DNA of 64,000 nt from CAWGYQ01 sp963817395 (GTDB taxonomy: Bacteria; Acidobacteriota; Vicinamibacteria; Vicinamibacterales; CAVPJW01): assembly GCA_963817395.1 (NCBI GenBank), contig CAWFOC010000006.1:1-64000 (forward strand), written 5' to 3'. The notes below the pieces were generated by a model. That model made no database searches. It was not told the origin of the DNA and was given only the letters and a program-made list of their open reading frames with translations. Below, in pieces: positions 30,155 through 39,652 of this stretch; positions within the stretch are counted from its first letter, which is position 1, and each line of letters starts with the position of its first letter. The position numbers were made by a program, and so were the translations under genes.

Positions 30155-31941
30155 ATCCGTTCCTTCGACTGCTTCGCTATGCCGGGCCCTATCGGGGCCG
30201 CTTCGCAGCCGCCGTGCTGGCGATGCTCGTCTACGCGGCGGCCTCCGCCGCCATTCTCTATCTCATCAAGCCCATCTTCGACAGTGTGCTGCCGAACCGC
30301 CAGCATCTCTCGCTGGTGGCCGGCGGGCTGGTGGCGTTGTACCTGCTCAAGGGACTGGGCGCGTACTTCTCCGAGTACCTGATGTCCGACATCGGCGAGC
30401 GCGTCGTCATGGACGTGCGCAACGAGCTCTATCGACACATCCTCGGCCAGTCGGCGGGCTTCTTCGGGCGGCGTGCCACCGGTCAGCTGATGTCGCGGAT
30501 CACCAGCGACGTCGCGCAGGTGCAGCGCGCGGTCTCCGAGACGGTCGGTAGTTTGCTGCGTGAGTCGCTGGCGCTCGTGGGTTACGTCGCGTTGCTGGTC
30601 CACTACGACCCCAGGCTCGCGCTCGTCTGTCTGACGGGCGCTCCCCTCGTCGTGTATCCGCTCATCCGACTCGGACAGCGGTTGCGTCGAACGACACGCC
30701 GCAGCCAGGAGGCGCTCGAACGACTGTCGCACGTGAGCGCCGACGCGTTCGCCGGCCATCGCATCGTCAAAGCGTTCGGGGCGGAGGGGCGCGAGGCGCA
30801 GAAGTTTCGCGCGGCTGCCTCGACCGTGTACCGGACCAACCTGATGGTCACGCGCGTGCTCTCGCTGCTGCCGCCGCTCATGGAGTTTCTCGGCGGCATC
30901 GGCGTCGCCCTGGCCCTCTGGTACGGAAGCCAGCAGATCGCAACGGGCCGTCTCACAACGGGCGAGTTCACGGCCTTCCTGGCCGCGCTCTTCTTCATGT
31001 ACGGGCCCATCAAGAAACTGAGCCGGGTGAATGCGCACCTGCAGCAGGCCATTGCGGCCTCCGAGCGCATTTTCGAGATGCTCGACTCGCACACCGAGGT
31101 GAAAGAGCACCCGCACGCGGCGACGCTCGATCCCCTTCGCTCGCGCATCGAGTTCGTCGACGTACGCTTCGGGTACGAGGACTCCTCGGCGCGGCCGATT
31201 CTGCGCGGTGTGTCGTTTACGGTCCGAGCCGGCCAGGTGGTGGCCATCGTCGGCCGCAGCGGCGCCGGCAAGACCACGCTGGTGAACCTGATTCCGCGCT
31301 TCTATGACGTGACGGGCGGCGCCATTCTCATCGACGGCGTCGACATCCGGGACGTCACGGTCTCGTCGCTCAGGTCGAACGTCGGCATCGTGACGCAGGA
31401 GACCGTGCTCTTCGACGATACGATCGCGCACAACATCGCGTACGGCGTGCCGACCGCAACGGAAGCGGAGATCGAGGCCGCAGCCCGTGCGGCTCACGCG
31501 CACGAGTTCATCTCGGCTCTTCCCGAGGGCTACCGGTCGATGGTCGGGGAGCGCGGCCAGCGGCTCTCTGGCGGCCAGCGCCAGCGGCTGGCGATCGCGC
31601 GGGCCCTGCTGAAGAACGCGCCCATTCTGATCCTCGACGAGGCCACCTCGTCGCTCGACGCCGAGTCGGAACTGCTGGTGCAGCGGGCCCTCGCCAACCT
31701 GATGACGGGCCGCACGTCGTTCGTCATCGCGCACCGGCTGTCGACCATCCGCCGGGCCGACGCGATTGTCGTCCTGGAGCGGGGGCGGATCGTCGAGATG
31801 GGCCGGCACGAGGAGCTCATGGCCCGGCCAGGCGGCCGCTACGCGACGCTCCACGACCTGCAGCTCCTTTCGAAGGAACGCCACGCGCCGCCGGTGGAGG
31901 CGGGCGTCGCCCACCGTCGTGAGGCCGACGTCCACGATTGA
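30151..31941 (+). CDS. msbA: ABC exporter, lipid A/glycolipid flippase MsbA family
   Basis: Half-size ABC exporter of 596 residues: a six-helix membrane domain (about 1-320) fused to a nucleotide-binding domain. The latter has Walker A GRSGAGKTT, Q-loop GIVTQETVLFDD, the signature LSGGQRQRLAIARAL, Walker B ILILDEATSSLD and the H-loop AHRLST. The membrane part matches MsbA more than drug exporters. It is translationally coupled to the polysaccharide GT2 gene, and no Wzx flippase is present, so it may export a lipid-linked glycan rather than only lipid A. That role is inference. Confidence 0.9.
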   Translation: MNPFLRLLRYAGPYRGRFAAAVLAMLVYAAASAAILYLIKPIFDSVLPNRQHLSLVAGGLVALYLLKGLGAYFSEYLMSDIGERVVMDVRNELYRHILGQSAGFFGRRATGQLMSRITSDVAQVQRAVSETVGSLLRESLALVGYVALLVHYDPRLALVCLTGAPLVVYPLIRLGQRLRRTTRRSQEALERLSHVSADAFAGHRIVKAFGAEGREAQKFRAAASTVYRTNLMVTRVLSLLPPLMEFLGGIGVALALWYGSQQIATGRLTTGEFTAFLAALFFMYGPIKKLSRVNAHLQQAIAASERIFEMLDSHTEVKEHPHAATLDPLRSRIEFVDVRFGYEDSSARPILRGVSFTVRAGQVVAIVGRSGAGKTTLVNLIPRFYDVTGGAILIDGVDIRDVTVSSLRSNVGIVTQETVLFDDTIAHNIAYGVPTATEAEIEAAARAAHAHEFISALPEGYRSMVGERGQRLSGGQRQRLAIARALLKNAPILILDEATSSLDAESELLVQRALANLMTGRTSFVIAHRLSTIRRADAIVVLERGRIVEMGRHEELMARPGGRYATLHDLQLLSKERHAPPVEAGVAHRREADVHD

Positions 31942-31956
31942 GCTGATGACGAGACG

Positions 31957-32850
31957 ATGATTCGAAGCATGACAGGATTCGCCTCGGCGTCGCACGAGTC
32001 GGAACTCGGCACGATGGCGGTGACCATCCGCAGCGTCAATCACAAATACCTCGATCTCCAGATTCGTCTGCCGCTTGCCCTGGGTTCGATCGAACCGGCG
32101 CTCCGGACTCGCGTGCAGTCTCGGCTCACGCGCGGGCGTGTGGAGCTCACGGTCGTGACGCACCTACGTGCGGGCGGTGCCATCGAAGTCGAATTGAACG
32201 AGGGGTTCACCGTGGCGCTGGGAGAAGCGATCGAGGCCGCGCGCGCACGGGGCCTCGTCTCGGGTGCGCTGACGCCCGGCGACCTGCTTCGACATCCGCA
32301 GGCCCTCACCGTGCGCGAGAAAGCGTTGGAGTCTGACGCCGAGCTCCTCGGACGCCTGACGGGCGTTCTGGACAATGTCGTCGACGAAGCGCTCCTGGCG
32401 CTCGAGCGCATGCGCGCGACCGAAGGTGCGCATCTCAGGACGGATCTGGACGCCCGTTGTCAGCTGCTCGACGGACTCGTCGCGGACATCGCGGTGGCTG
32501 CCAACGAGGGGCGCGCGGCGGTGGAAGCGCGGCTGGCCGAGCGCGTGAAGGTCTTGTCGACCGATGTGACGATCGAGCCGGCGACACTGGCGCAGGAGAT
32601 CGTCCGCATCGCTCAGCGGTCGGACGTCAGCGAAGAGTTGACCCGCTTGCGCGGCCATCTCGCCCACTGGGAGGCGCTCGTGGACGGCGACGAGCCCTGC
32701 GGCCGCAAACTCGATTTTCTGTTGCAGGAGATGCACCGCGAGGTGAACACAATTGGCGCGAAGGTCGACGGCGTGAGCGCGTCTTCGTCTGTCATCGCCG
32801 CCAAGGCGGAGCTCGAGAAGATGCGCGAGCAGGTCCAGAATGTCGAATAG
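31957..32850 (+). CDS. yicC: YicC-family endoribonuclease
   Basis: YicC/YloC proteins are RNA-cleaving, stress-associated proteins. The start MIRSMTGFASASHESELGTM, the strand VTIRSVNHKYLDLQIRLP, and the C-terminal GRKLDFLLQEMHREVNTIGAK with the helix SVIAAKAELEKMREQVQNVE match the family end to end. It is 297 residues and intact. It starts the run yicC-gmk-rpoZ-coaBC-udg-priA, whose order is widely conserved in bacteria; its stop overlaps gmk by 11 bases. Confidence 0.94.
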   Translation: MIRSMTGFASASHESELGTMAVTIRSVNHKYLDLQIRLPLALGSIEPALRTRVQSRLTRGRVELTVVTHLRAGGAIEVELNEGFTVALGEAIEAARARGLVSGALTPGDLLRHPQALTVREKALESDAELLGRLTGVLDNVVDEALLALERMRATEGAHLRTDLDARCQLLDGLVADIAVAANEGRAAVEARLAERVKVLSTDVTIEPATLAQEIVRIAQRSDVSEELTRLRGHLAHWEALVDGDEPCGRKLDFLLQEMHREVNTIGAKVDGVSASSSVIAAKAELEKMREQVQNVE

Positions 32851-33481
32851 GAGGGGCCTGCTCTTCATCGTGTCGGCCCCGTCGGGCACGGGCAAGACGA
32901 CACTGGCCGAGCGCCTGGTCGAGCGCGTGCCGAATCTCCGGCTCTCCAGGTCCTACACATCGCGGTCCGCCAGACAGGGCGAAGTCGACGGTGTCGACTA
33001 TAATTTCATCAGGCGCGAAGAGTTCGAGGCCATGATCGCGCGCGACGCGTTTCTGGAGTGGGCCGACGTGTTCGGCAACCTCTACGGCACGTCGGCCGCC
33101 GATACCGAGCGCGTGCTCCAGGAGGGCCAGGATCTGATGCTGGTGATCGACGTCCAGGGCGCGCGCCAGGTTCGCAGCCGGGGGCTCCCGCAGCGCGCGG
33201 TGTTCGTGCTGCCACCGTCCTACGGCGCGCTCGAGCGCCGGCTGCGCGGTCGCAGCAAGGATCCCGAAGAGGCCATTCAGAAGCGCCTCGACGTCGCCAG
33301 CCGCGAAGTGCGCTGCTTTACGGACTACGACTACGTGATTGTGAACGACGAGTTCGAACCCTCGGTCGAGCTGCTCGAGAGCATCGTGCTCACGGAACGC
33401 GCGAAGCTCGACGTCATGCGCGAGCAGGCGCACCGCATCATCGAGACGTTCGAGCATCCCCATGAAAGGAACACGACGTGA
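32840..33481 (+). CDS. gmk: Guanylate kinase
   Basis: Phosphorylates GMP to GDP. The P-loop SAPSGTGKTTL, the GMP-binding segments SRSYTSRSARQGEVDGVDYNF and EWADVFGNLYGT, and the lid region RRLRGRSKDPEEAIQKR are clear. It is 213 residues, full length. ATG 32840 lies inside the 3' end of yicC, and its TGA overlaps the GTG of rpoZ. Confidence 0.96.
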   Translation: MSNRRGLLFIVSAPSGTGKTTLAERLVERVPNLRLSRSYTSRSARQGEVDGVDYNFIRREEFEAMIARDAFLEWADVFGNLYGTSAADTERVLQEGQDLMLVIDVQGARQVRSRGLPQRAVFVLPPSYGALERRLRGRSKDPEEAIQKRLDVASREVRCFTDYDYVIVNDEFEPSVELLESIVLTERAKLDVMREQAHRIIETFEHPHERNTT

Positions 33482-33663
33482 TCGATCGGACCAAGCTGGG
33501 AAATTCGTTCGAGTTCGTGGTGGTGGCGGGCGCCAGGGCGCGCCAGCTGCTGCGCGGCGCCGTGCCGCGCGTGACGAGCGACGACAAGCCGATTCGGGTC
33601 GCCCAGGTCGAGGTGTCGACCGGCAAGGTCCAGAAGCTGGACGCCGACCGCACCGACGCCTGA
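33478..33663 (+). CDS. rpoZ: RNA polymerase omega subunit
   Basis: Small subunit that helps fold and assemble RNA polymerase. It is 61 residues from a GTG start, with the omega pattern NSFEFVVVAGARARQLLRGA followed by a variable tail. The usual position directly after gmk supports the call. Omega is commonly 60-110 residues, so this is at the short end. Confidence 0.88.
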   Translation: MIDRTKLGNSFEFVVVAGARARQLLRGAVPRVTSDDKPIRVAQVEVSTGKVQKLDADRTDA

Positions 33664-33697
33664 GGCCTCGGCCCGTCCCCGAAGCAGGGAGCGTGCA

Positions 33698-34924
33698 GTG
33701 TCTCTGATCGCCCTCGGCGTCACCGGCGGCATTGGCGCGTACAAGGCTGTCGAAGTCGCGCGCGGTTTGCAGAATCGTGGCCACGACGTCGTGGCGATCA
33801 TGACCCGGTCTGCCCGACGCTTCGTCGGACCGGTCACCTTCGAGGCCATCACCCGTCGCCGCGTCATCGGCGATCAGTGGCATCCTGGAGCCAACGCGGA
33901 CATCGAGCACATCTCGATCGCGTCCGACATCAAGCTGCTGCTCGTCGCGCCCGCGACCGCCAACATCATCGGCAAGTTCGCGAACGGCATTGCCGACGAC
34001 TTTCTGTCGTCCCTCTATCTCGCCACGCGTGCCCCGGTACTCATGGCGCCGGCCATGAACACCGTCATGCTCGAGCACCCGGCGGTTCAGCGCAACCTGA
34101 CGGCGCTGGCCGATCGCGGCGTCAGCTTCGTGGAGCCCGGTTCTGGCTATCTCGCGTGCGGATGGATCGGCAAAGGCCGGTTGGCCGAGCCCGATGCGAT
34201 TGTCGACGCGGCTCATCGCCTGCTGGCCGGGTCCGCCTCCTGGCAGGGGCGCCGCGTGCTGGTGACGGCAGGGCCGACCTACGAAGATCTTGACCCCGTG
34301 CGGTTCATTGGCAACCGCTCGAGCGGCCGCATGGGATTCGCGATTGCGGGAGAAGCCGCCGCCAGAGGTGCCGTCGTCACGCTGGTCTGCGGGCCCACGC
34401 GTCTGGACGCCGCGCCCGGCGTCGACGTCGTGCCGGTTCGCTCGGCGGCCGAGATGCACACCGCCGTGATGAGCCGTGCCGGCGAGGTGGATGTCGTCAT
34501 CATGGCCGCGGCCGTCGCCGACTACACGCCGGAACAGGCCGAGGCGGAAAAGATTGCCAAGCAGGCAGGCAGCCTCAGCCTCAAGCTGAAGAGAACGGTG
34601 GACATTCTGTCCGAGCTGGGCAGACAGCGCGCGGAGCGCGGCTCCGACTCGCCCGTATTGGTCGGGTTCGCGGCGGAAACCCGTGACGTCGTCGCGCGGG
34701 CGAGGGCCAAGCGCCTCGCCAAGCGCGTGGATCTGATTGTCGCCAACGACGTCTCTCGCAGCGATGCAGGCTTCGACGTCGAGACCAACGAAGTGACGAT
34801 TGTCGCTCCCGACGCCGAATATCCACTGCCGCTCAGGCGGAAGACCCAGGTCGCCGCGGCCATTCTCGATCGGGTCGAGGCGCTTCTTGCCGGGAACGCC
34901 ACACCGACGACCGTGAATTTGTGA
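33698..34924 (+). CDS. coaBC: Bifunctional phosphopantothenoylcysteine decarboxylase/synthetase
   Basis: Catalyses two steps of coenzyme A synthesis. The N-terminal FMN-dependent decarboxylase domain (about 1-180) has GVTGGIGAYKAVEVARGL, the active-site AFLAT-like region LLVAPATANIIGKFANGIADD, APAMN and a C-terminal EPGSGYLACG cysteine loop. The synthetase domain (about 185-408) has VLVTAGPTYEDLDPVRFIGNRSSGRMG and the AAVADYTP motif. An AGGGAG site precedes GTG 33698. Uninterrupted. The stop overlaps the next GTG. Confidence 0.96.
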   Translation: MSLIALGVTGGIGAYKAVEVARGLQNRGHDVVAIMTRSARRFVGPVTFEAITRRRVIGDQWHPGANADIEHISIASDIKLLLVAPATANIIGKFANGIADDFLSSLYLATRAPVLMAPAMNTVMLEHPAVQRNLTALADRGVSFVEPGSGYLACGWIGKGRLAEPDAIVDAAHRLLAGSASWQGRRVLVTAGPTYEDLDPVRFIGNRSSGRMGFAIAGEAAARGAVVTLVCGPTRLDAAPGVDVVPVRSAAEMHTAVMSRAGEVDVVIMAAAVADYTPEQAEAEKIAKQAGSLSLKLKRTVDILSELGRQRAERGSDSPVLVGFAAETRDVVARARAKRLAKRVDLIVANDVSRSDAGFDVETNEVTIVAPDAEYPLPLRRKTQVAAAILDRVEALLAGNATPTTVNL

Positions 34925-35679
34925 GCGTGGACGACCGTCGCCTGCAACTTGCCGAGCACCTGCGATTTGCCGCCGAGCTCGGCGTCGATGGAGTCTCGCG
35001 GGATTCGGAATGGCGAGAGCGTCCTGGCGAACGCGCCGCGGGCGCCGTGGCGGCCGCGGCAGTCGAGCCACAGGGTGACGGAGGGGATGCTCGCCATGAC
35101 GCGGGCGAAGTCTCAGGCGAAGAACTGGACACCATCCGGGCGGACCTCGGCGACTGCACCCGCTGCAAGCTCCACACGATGGGTCGCCGAACCATCGTGT
35201 ACGGGGTCGGCAATCCACACGCCAGCCTGATGTTCGTCGGGGAGGCTCCCGGTCACGACGAAGACGTCCAGGGGATCCCGTTTGTCGGGCGGGCGGGTCA
35301 GAAGCTCACGCAGATCATCGAAGCCATCGGCTTGACGCGCGATCAGGTCTACATCGCCAACGTGATCAAGTGCCGGCCGCCGGGCAATCGCAATCCCGAG
35401 CCCGATGAAGTTGCCACCTGCGAGCCCTTCCTCATGCGGCAGATCGATGCGATCGCGCCCAAGGTGATCGTCGCGCTGGGTTCCTTTGCCGCGAAGTCGC
35501 TGCTCAAGACCGAAGATCCCATCTCGAGGCTTCGCGGCAGGGTCTTCCTGTGTCGTGGCGCCAGGCTCGTGCCCACGTTTCACCCCGCGTATCTGCTGCG
35601 CAACCCCTCGTGCCGGCGCGACGTGTGGGAAGACATGAAGAAGGTCCGGGCGATCCTGAACGGCGAAGAGCCGGCCTGA
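34921..35679 (+). CDS. udg: Uracil-DNA glycosylase, Fe-S type (family 4/5)
   Basis: Removes uracil from DNA. The [4Fe-4S] cysteine pattern starts with CTRCKLH. The active-site motif is GEAPGHDEDVQGIPFVGRAGQKL, followed by VIKCRPPGNRNPEPDE, ALGSFAAKSLL and the HPAYLLRNPS motif; the GEAPG form fits family 4. The first about 70 residues, from GTG 34921, are Ala/Glu/Arg-rich and not conserved in type. The gene is coupled to coaBC and sits just before priA. Confidence 0.92.
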   Translation: MSVDDRRLQLAEHLRFAAELGVDGVSRDSEWRERPGERAAGAVAAAAVEPQGDGGDARHDAGEVSGEELDTIRADLGDCTRCKLHTMGRRTIVYGVGNPHASLMFVGEAPGHDEDVQGIPFVGRAGQKLTQIIEAIGLTRDQVYIANVIKCRPPGNRNPEPDEVATCEPFLMRQIDAIAPKVIVALGSFAAKSLLKTEDPISRLRGRVFLCRGARLVPTFHPAYLLRNPSCRRDVWEDMKKVRAILNGEEPA

Positions 35680-35692
35680 CGCGACGCTCCGC

Positions 35693-38232
35693 ATGCCTCG
35701 CCTCGTCTCGGTCGCGGTGCCAGTTCCCGGCCTCGATCTGCTGACCTACAGCCTTCCCGACGACCTCGACTTGCCGTCTCCGGGTGTGCGCGTCCTCGTG
35801 CCGCTGGGGACGCGGGTGGTGACGGGCTGCCTGGTGGGAGAGGCTGCCGCGCCGGAGGGCAGCCGCGGCCACACCCAGTTGAACGCAGTGCGGCCGATTG
35901 TCGATGTGCTCGACGAGCAGCCGTATCTGCCCGAAGAGGTGTTGAGCGTCGCCAGATGGGTCGCCGACTACTACCTGGCCGGTGCAGGCGAAACCATTGC
36001 GGCAGCCATGCCGCCCGGTGCGTGGATTGAGAGTGCGCGAGCGGTGGTCATCAGTCCGAAGGGTCGTGCAGAGATCGAAGCCGTCGAGCGGGGCGGCCGG
36101 CGCGTGACCCCGAGCCGGCGACTGGTACTGGGAGCGCTCGCCGATGGGCGCACGCTGGCCCTGGCCGCGCTCTCCACTCGCTTGCGTCACGCGCTCTCCG
36201 ACGGCGACGCCGTGGCGGCTCTCAAGACGGTCCGCGGTCTGGCGCGCGACGGCCTGGTGACGATGACGCACACCATGAGCGGCCGGCGATCGGCGCACAA
36301 GACCCGCCGGGTGGTTGCGCTGACCGCGCAGGGCCACGAACTGGCAGGCGCGTCCAACGACTCTCCGTCTGACGGCTCGGCGCGCGGCAAGGCACGTGCC
36401 GGGGAGGCGCAACGGGCCGCCATCGCGCTGCTGGCGGGTGCGCCGGAGGGGCTGCCGGCCGTCGAGCTCGGTACGCGCGGCGTGTCGCCTCACACGCTCC
36501 GACGCCTCGCTGAACGCGGGTTGATCTCCATTCGCCGGGAGCGCATGGAACGCGATCCGTTTGAAGGCTTGTCGATCGCGGGCTCGCCGTCGGATGCACC
36601 CGATCAGGAGCTGACCGACGAGCAACGGTCGGCCTTCGACCAGCTGTCCCGTGCTGGCGCGAGCCGCAACGTTTCGCGTGGCGCTGCTGCACGGGGTGAC
36701 CGGGAGCGGCAAGACCGAGCTGTACGTTCGTCTCGCCGCCGACGTCAGTCGCACCGGCCGTTCGGCGCTGATACTGGTTCCGGAAATTGCGCTGACGCCT
36801 CAGATTGCGCTGGCGTTTCGCCGGAGGTTCGGGACGCGAGTCGCGATTCAGCACAGCGGGTTGTCGAACGGCGAGCGCCATGATCAGTGGCAACGTATCC
36901 GCCGAGGCGAGATCGATGTCGTCATCGGGACGCGTTCGGCCGTGTTCGCGCCGATCGAGCGGCTTGGCCTGATTGTGGTGGACGAGGAACACGACGCCTC
37001 GTACAAACAGGAGGAAGCGCCCCGCTATCACGGGCGCGACGTGGCGATCGTGCGCGGACAACGCTCCGGCGCGCTCGTCGTCCTCGGATCGGCGACGCCG
37101 TCGCTCGAGTCGTACCAGAACGCTCTGGCCGGCCGCTACGAGCGAATCGTGATGAAGCGGCGCGTTCTGGACCGGCCTCTGGCGGCGGTGTCGATTGTCG
37201 ACATGCGCCGCGAGTACACCGGAGGAAGGCCCAGACGTCGTTTTGAGCGGCGCGCTGAGGGAGGCCATGGCACGGCGCCTGGATCGCCGCGAGCAGGCAT
37301 TGGTGCTGCTGAACCGGCGCGGGCTGGCCACGGCCGTGTTCTGCCGCCAGTGCGGTGCGACGCTCGATTGCCCCAACTGCAGCGTGTCGTTGACGGTGCA
37401 CACCGCGGGCCGGTCGGCCCACCGCGCGCGTTGTCATTACTGCAACTTTTCAATGCTGGTCCCGAAGGCGTGCCTGAAGTGCACGGCGCCGTATCTGGAG
37501 CACGCCGGCTTCGGGACCGAGCGGGTCGAAGCCGAGGTGTGCCGGACGTTTCCGGATGCGCGCGTCGGGCGGCTGGATCGGGATACGGCACGGCGCCGCG
37601 GCGCCGTCGCCGGCCTGCTCGACCGCTTCCGTCGCCGAGAGCTCGATGTGCTCGTCGGCACGCAGATGATCGCGAAGGGCCACGACTTTCCAGCCGTGAC
37701 GCTGGTCGGCGTGGTGTCGGCCGATGTCGGTCTGGGGCTCGCGGACTTTCGCGCCGCCGAGCGGACCTTTCAGCTGCTCACGCAGGTGGCCGGCCGTGCG
37801 GGCCGGGGCGCCGAAGAAGGCGAGGCCGTCGTCCAGACGATCCATCCCGACCACTACACCATTCGTCATGCCTGCCGGCAGGATTACGGTGGTTTCTTCG
37901 CCGAGGAAATCGCATTCCGGCGAGCCATGCGCTATCCGCCCCTCGTGGCGATGGCCAACATCGTCGTACGGGGCCCGACTCTGACGACGGCGCTGGAACT
38001 GGCGGGAGACATCGCGGGGCGGCTGGGAGAGCGCGCGAGGGACGGGCGATTCCGCGTGCTCGGCCCTGCCCCGGCACCGTATGTGAAACTGCGCGGCGAA
38101 CACCGCGCGCAACTCTTTCTCAAGGGCCGCGACAGGCGCGCGATGCGGCTGGCCGTTCGGGACGCCCTCGCATCGATTCGGGACACGAGGAAGAGAGTGA
38201 CGGTGGATATCGACCCGGTGTCGGTGCTCTGA
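35693..38232 (+). CDS. priA: Primosomal protein N' helicase (two frameshifts)
   Basis: Superfamily 2 helicase that reloads the replisome at collapsed forks. The N-terminal DNA-binding domain runs from ATG 35693. Near 36655 the frame shifts just before Walker A (LLHGVTGSGKTELY), then VIGTRSAVFAP and the DEEH box (VVDEEHDASYKQ) follow. Near 37225 it shifts again before the two-zinc region CRQCGATLDCPNC and CHYCNFSMLVPKACLKC, with helicase motifs V and VI after (GTQMIAKGHDFP, QVAGRAGRG). The intact length is about 845 residues. Because priA is rarely dispensable, the frameshifts are most simply sequence errors. Confidence 0.93.
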
Positions 38233-38248
38233 ATTGACCGATGTACGC

Positions 38249-39235
38249 TCAGGTGCGCCCGCTGACGAATCAGCTCTATCGGCTCGATGGGCGACGGGGT
38301 GAAGCAGATCACCAGCAGCAGAAGCGCCAGCAGCGCGAGCCAGCGGCGCCCCGGATCCAGCGGCCGGTCCTCGTCCATGGTGCGCGGGTGGTGCGGGCCG
38401 TAGACGAACAGCATCACGACCATCAGCGTCGTCCAGACCAGCCAACTCTTCGAGACAAAGAAGTGAGAACCACAGCCGCGGCGATGGAGCCGAAGGTCAC
38501 GAATGACGAATGCCGGCCCAGCGCCGCATACGCGATGTGACCGCCGTCGAGCTGTCCGATGGGAATCAGGTTGAGGGCCGTGGCAAGCAGCCCGAACCAT
38601 GCCGCAAAGGCCATCGGGTGCAGATTCAGCGAGTAGCCGTCGGCCGTCTGGCCCCAGATGAGCCATGTGGCCGCCCTGAACAGGAGCGGCTCGCCGAGCT
38701 CGAGCGCTCCGTCCATATCGGGCGGAAGCGGCACCACCCGGGACAGGCTCAATCCGACAATGAGCGCAGGCAGCGCCAGCGCGAATCCGGCGAACGGTCC
38801 CGCGGCGCCGATGTCGAACAGGATGGCTTTGGTCGGAATGGGTGAGCGGATGCGAATGAAGGCGCCGAGCGTGCCGGTAAGCGGCAGCGGGGCGGGGAGA
38901 AAGTAGGGCAGTGACGCGTCCACGCCATAATAGCGGCACGCCAGATAGTGCCCCATCTCGTGCGCCCCGAGAATTGCCAGAATGGTGAGGCTGTACCAGA
39001 GCCCGTACGGCAAGAGCTGCACGAGCGACACGGGAAGCGCCACGGAGCGGAAGTCGAGCAGGAAGCCGTAGTAGTGAAGCGCGCCCACGGCGGTAGTCGT
39101 GACGAACGTCAGGAGCAGGAGCACCACGTGCAGCCAGAGTCGGTTCTGAAACTTCGGGCGGTCGGGGAGCCAGGCGGGCGAGGGTGTGCGATTGGACGGA
39201 CCAACGCCGTCGTCTTCAGACGGACCAGGTCTCAC
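38249..39235 (-). CDS. Site-2 protease-like M50 membrane metallopeptidase (frameshifted)
   Basis: Predicted multi-helix membrane protease. The zinc-binding HEMGH lies in LAILGAHEMGHYLACRYYG, and the second metal motif is NLIPIGQLDGGHIAYAALG. It starts at ATG 39235, overlapping the HU stop. Near 38465 the frame shifts, and the last two helices (SWLVWTTLMVVMLFVYGPHHP and WLALLALLLLVICFTPSP) are read in another frame. That frame then runs on into the antisense of priA, so the real stop is uncertain; 38249 is the first stop reachable by one more shift. The substrate is unknown. Confidence 0.8.
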
Positions 39236-39501
39236 GAGATATTCTGCAGGTCCTTGCCGGGCTTGAATCGAATTGTACGGCCGGGAGGGATGCGCACCTC
39301 TTTGCCGGTGCGCGGGTTACGGCCGATTCCTCGCTTCCGGGGCTTCACCTGGAAAACGCCAAAGCCGCGAAGCTCGATGCGTTCACCGCGCTGCATGGAG
39401 ACCCGCATCGAATCGAACACGGCATCCACGGCCGTTTCAGCCTTGACCTTCGTAATCTCGGCGGCCCTGGATACCTCGTTCACGATGTCGACCTTGATCA
39501 T
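39232..39501 (-). CDS. HU/IHF-family DNA-binding protein
   Basis: Nucleoid protein of 89 residues. The arm signature RGFGVFQVKPRKRGIGRNPRTGKEVRIPP contains the DNA-intercalating proline segment RNPRTG. An AGGAGT ribosome-binding site (39510-39515) lies eight bases before ATG 39501, and a near-consensus promoter stands upstream. HU and IHF cannot be told apart with certainty here. Its stop overlaps the start of the M50 protease. Confidence 0.95.
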   Translation of the reverse strand: MIKVDIVNEVSRAAEITKVKAETAVDAVFDSMRVSMQRGERIELRGFGVFQVKPRKRGIGRNPRTGKEVRIPPGRTIRFKPGKDLQNIS

Positions 39502-39529
39502 GCTTAGGCACTCCTGTCGGCTGATAACT

Positions 39530-39558
39530 ACTATAAAGAGAGTGATTTACGCTGTCAA
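39530..39558 (-). promoter_or_regulatory. Near-consensus sigma-70 promoter for HU
   Basis: On the minus strand a perfect TTGACA (39553-39558) and TATAGT (39530-39535) are separated by 17 bases. The predicted start near 39523 leaves a leader of about 22 bases with an AGGAGT site before the HU ATG. It is the best promoter in the window and lies in an AT-rich patch, fitting a highly expressed gene. Confidence 0.8.
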
Positions 39559-39652
39559 GGCATCTGCTAAGTTGACTTTTGCTGGCCTATTTGGCGCTGG
39601 ATGCCGGCACCAGGCTGGCGTTTGGCAGGCTCTGCCGTAGCCAATCCGTCGA

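Noticed and set aside
30058..32163. 701-residue minus-strand open frame
   Set aside because: Antisense to the ABC exporter, with no domain signature; a high-GC shadow.
32792..35218. 808-residue minus-strand open frame
   Set aside because: Antisense to gmk, rpoZ and coaBC, with Arg/His-rich composition and no motifs; a high-GC shadow.
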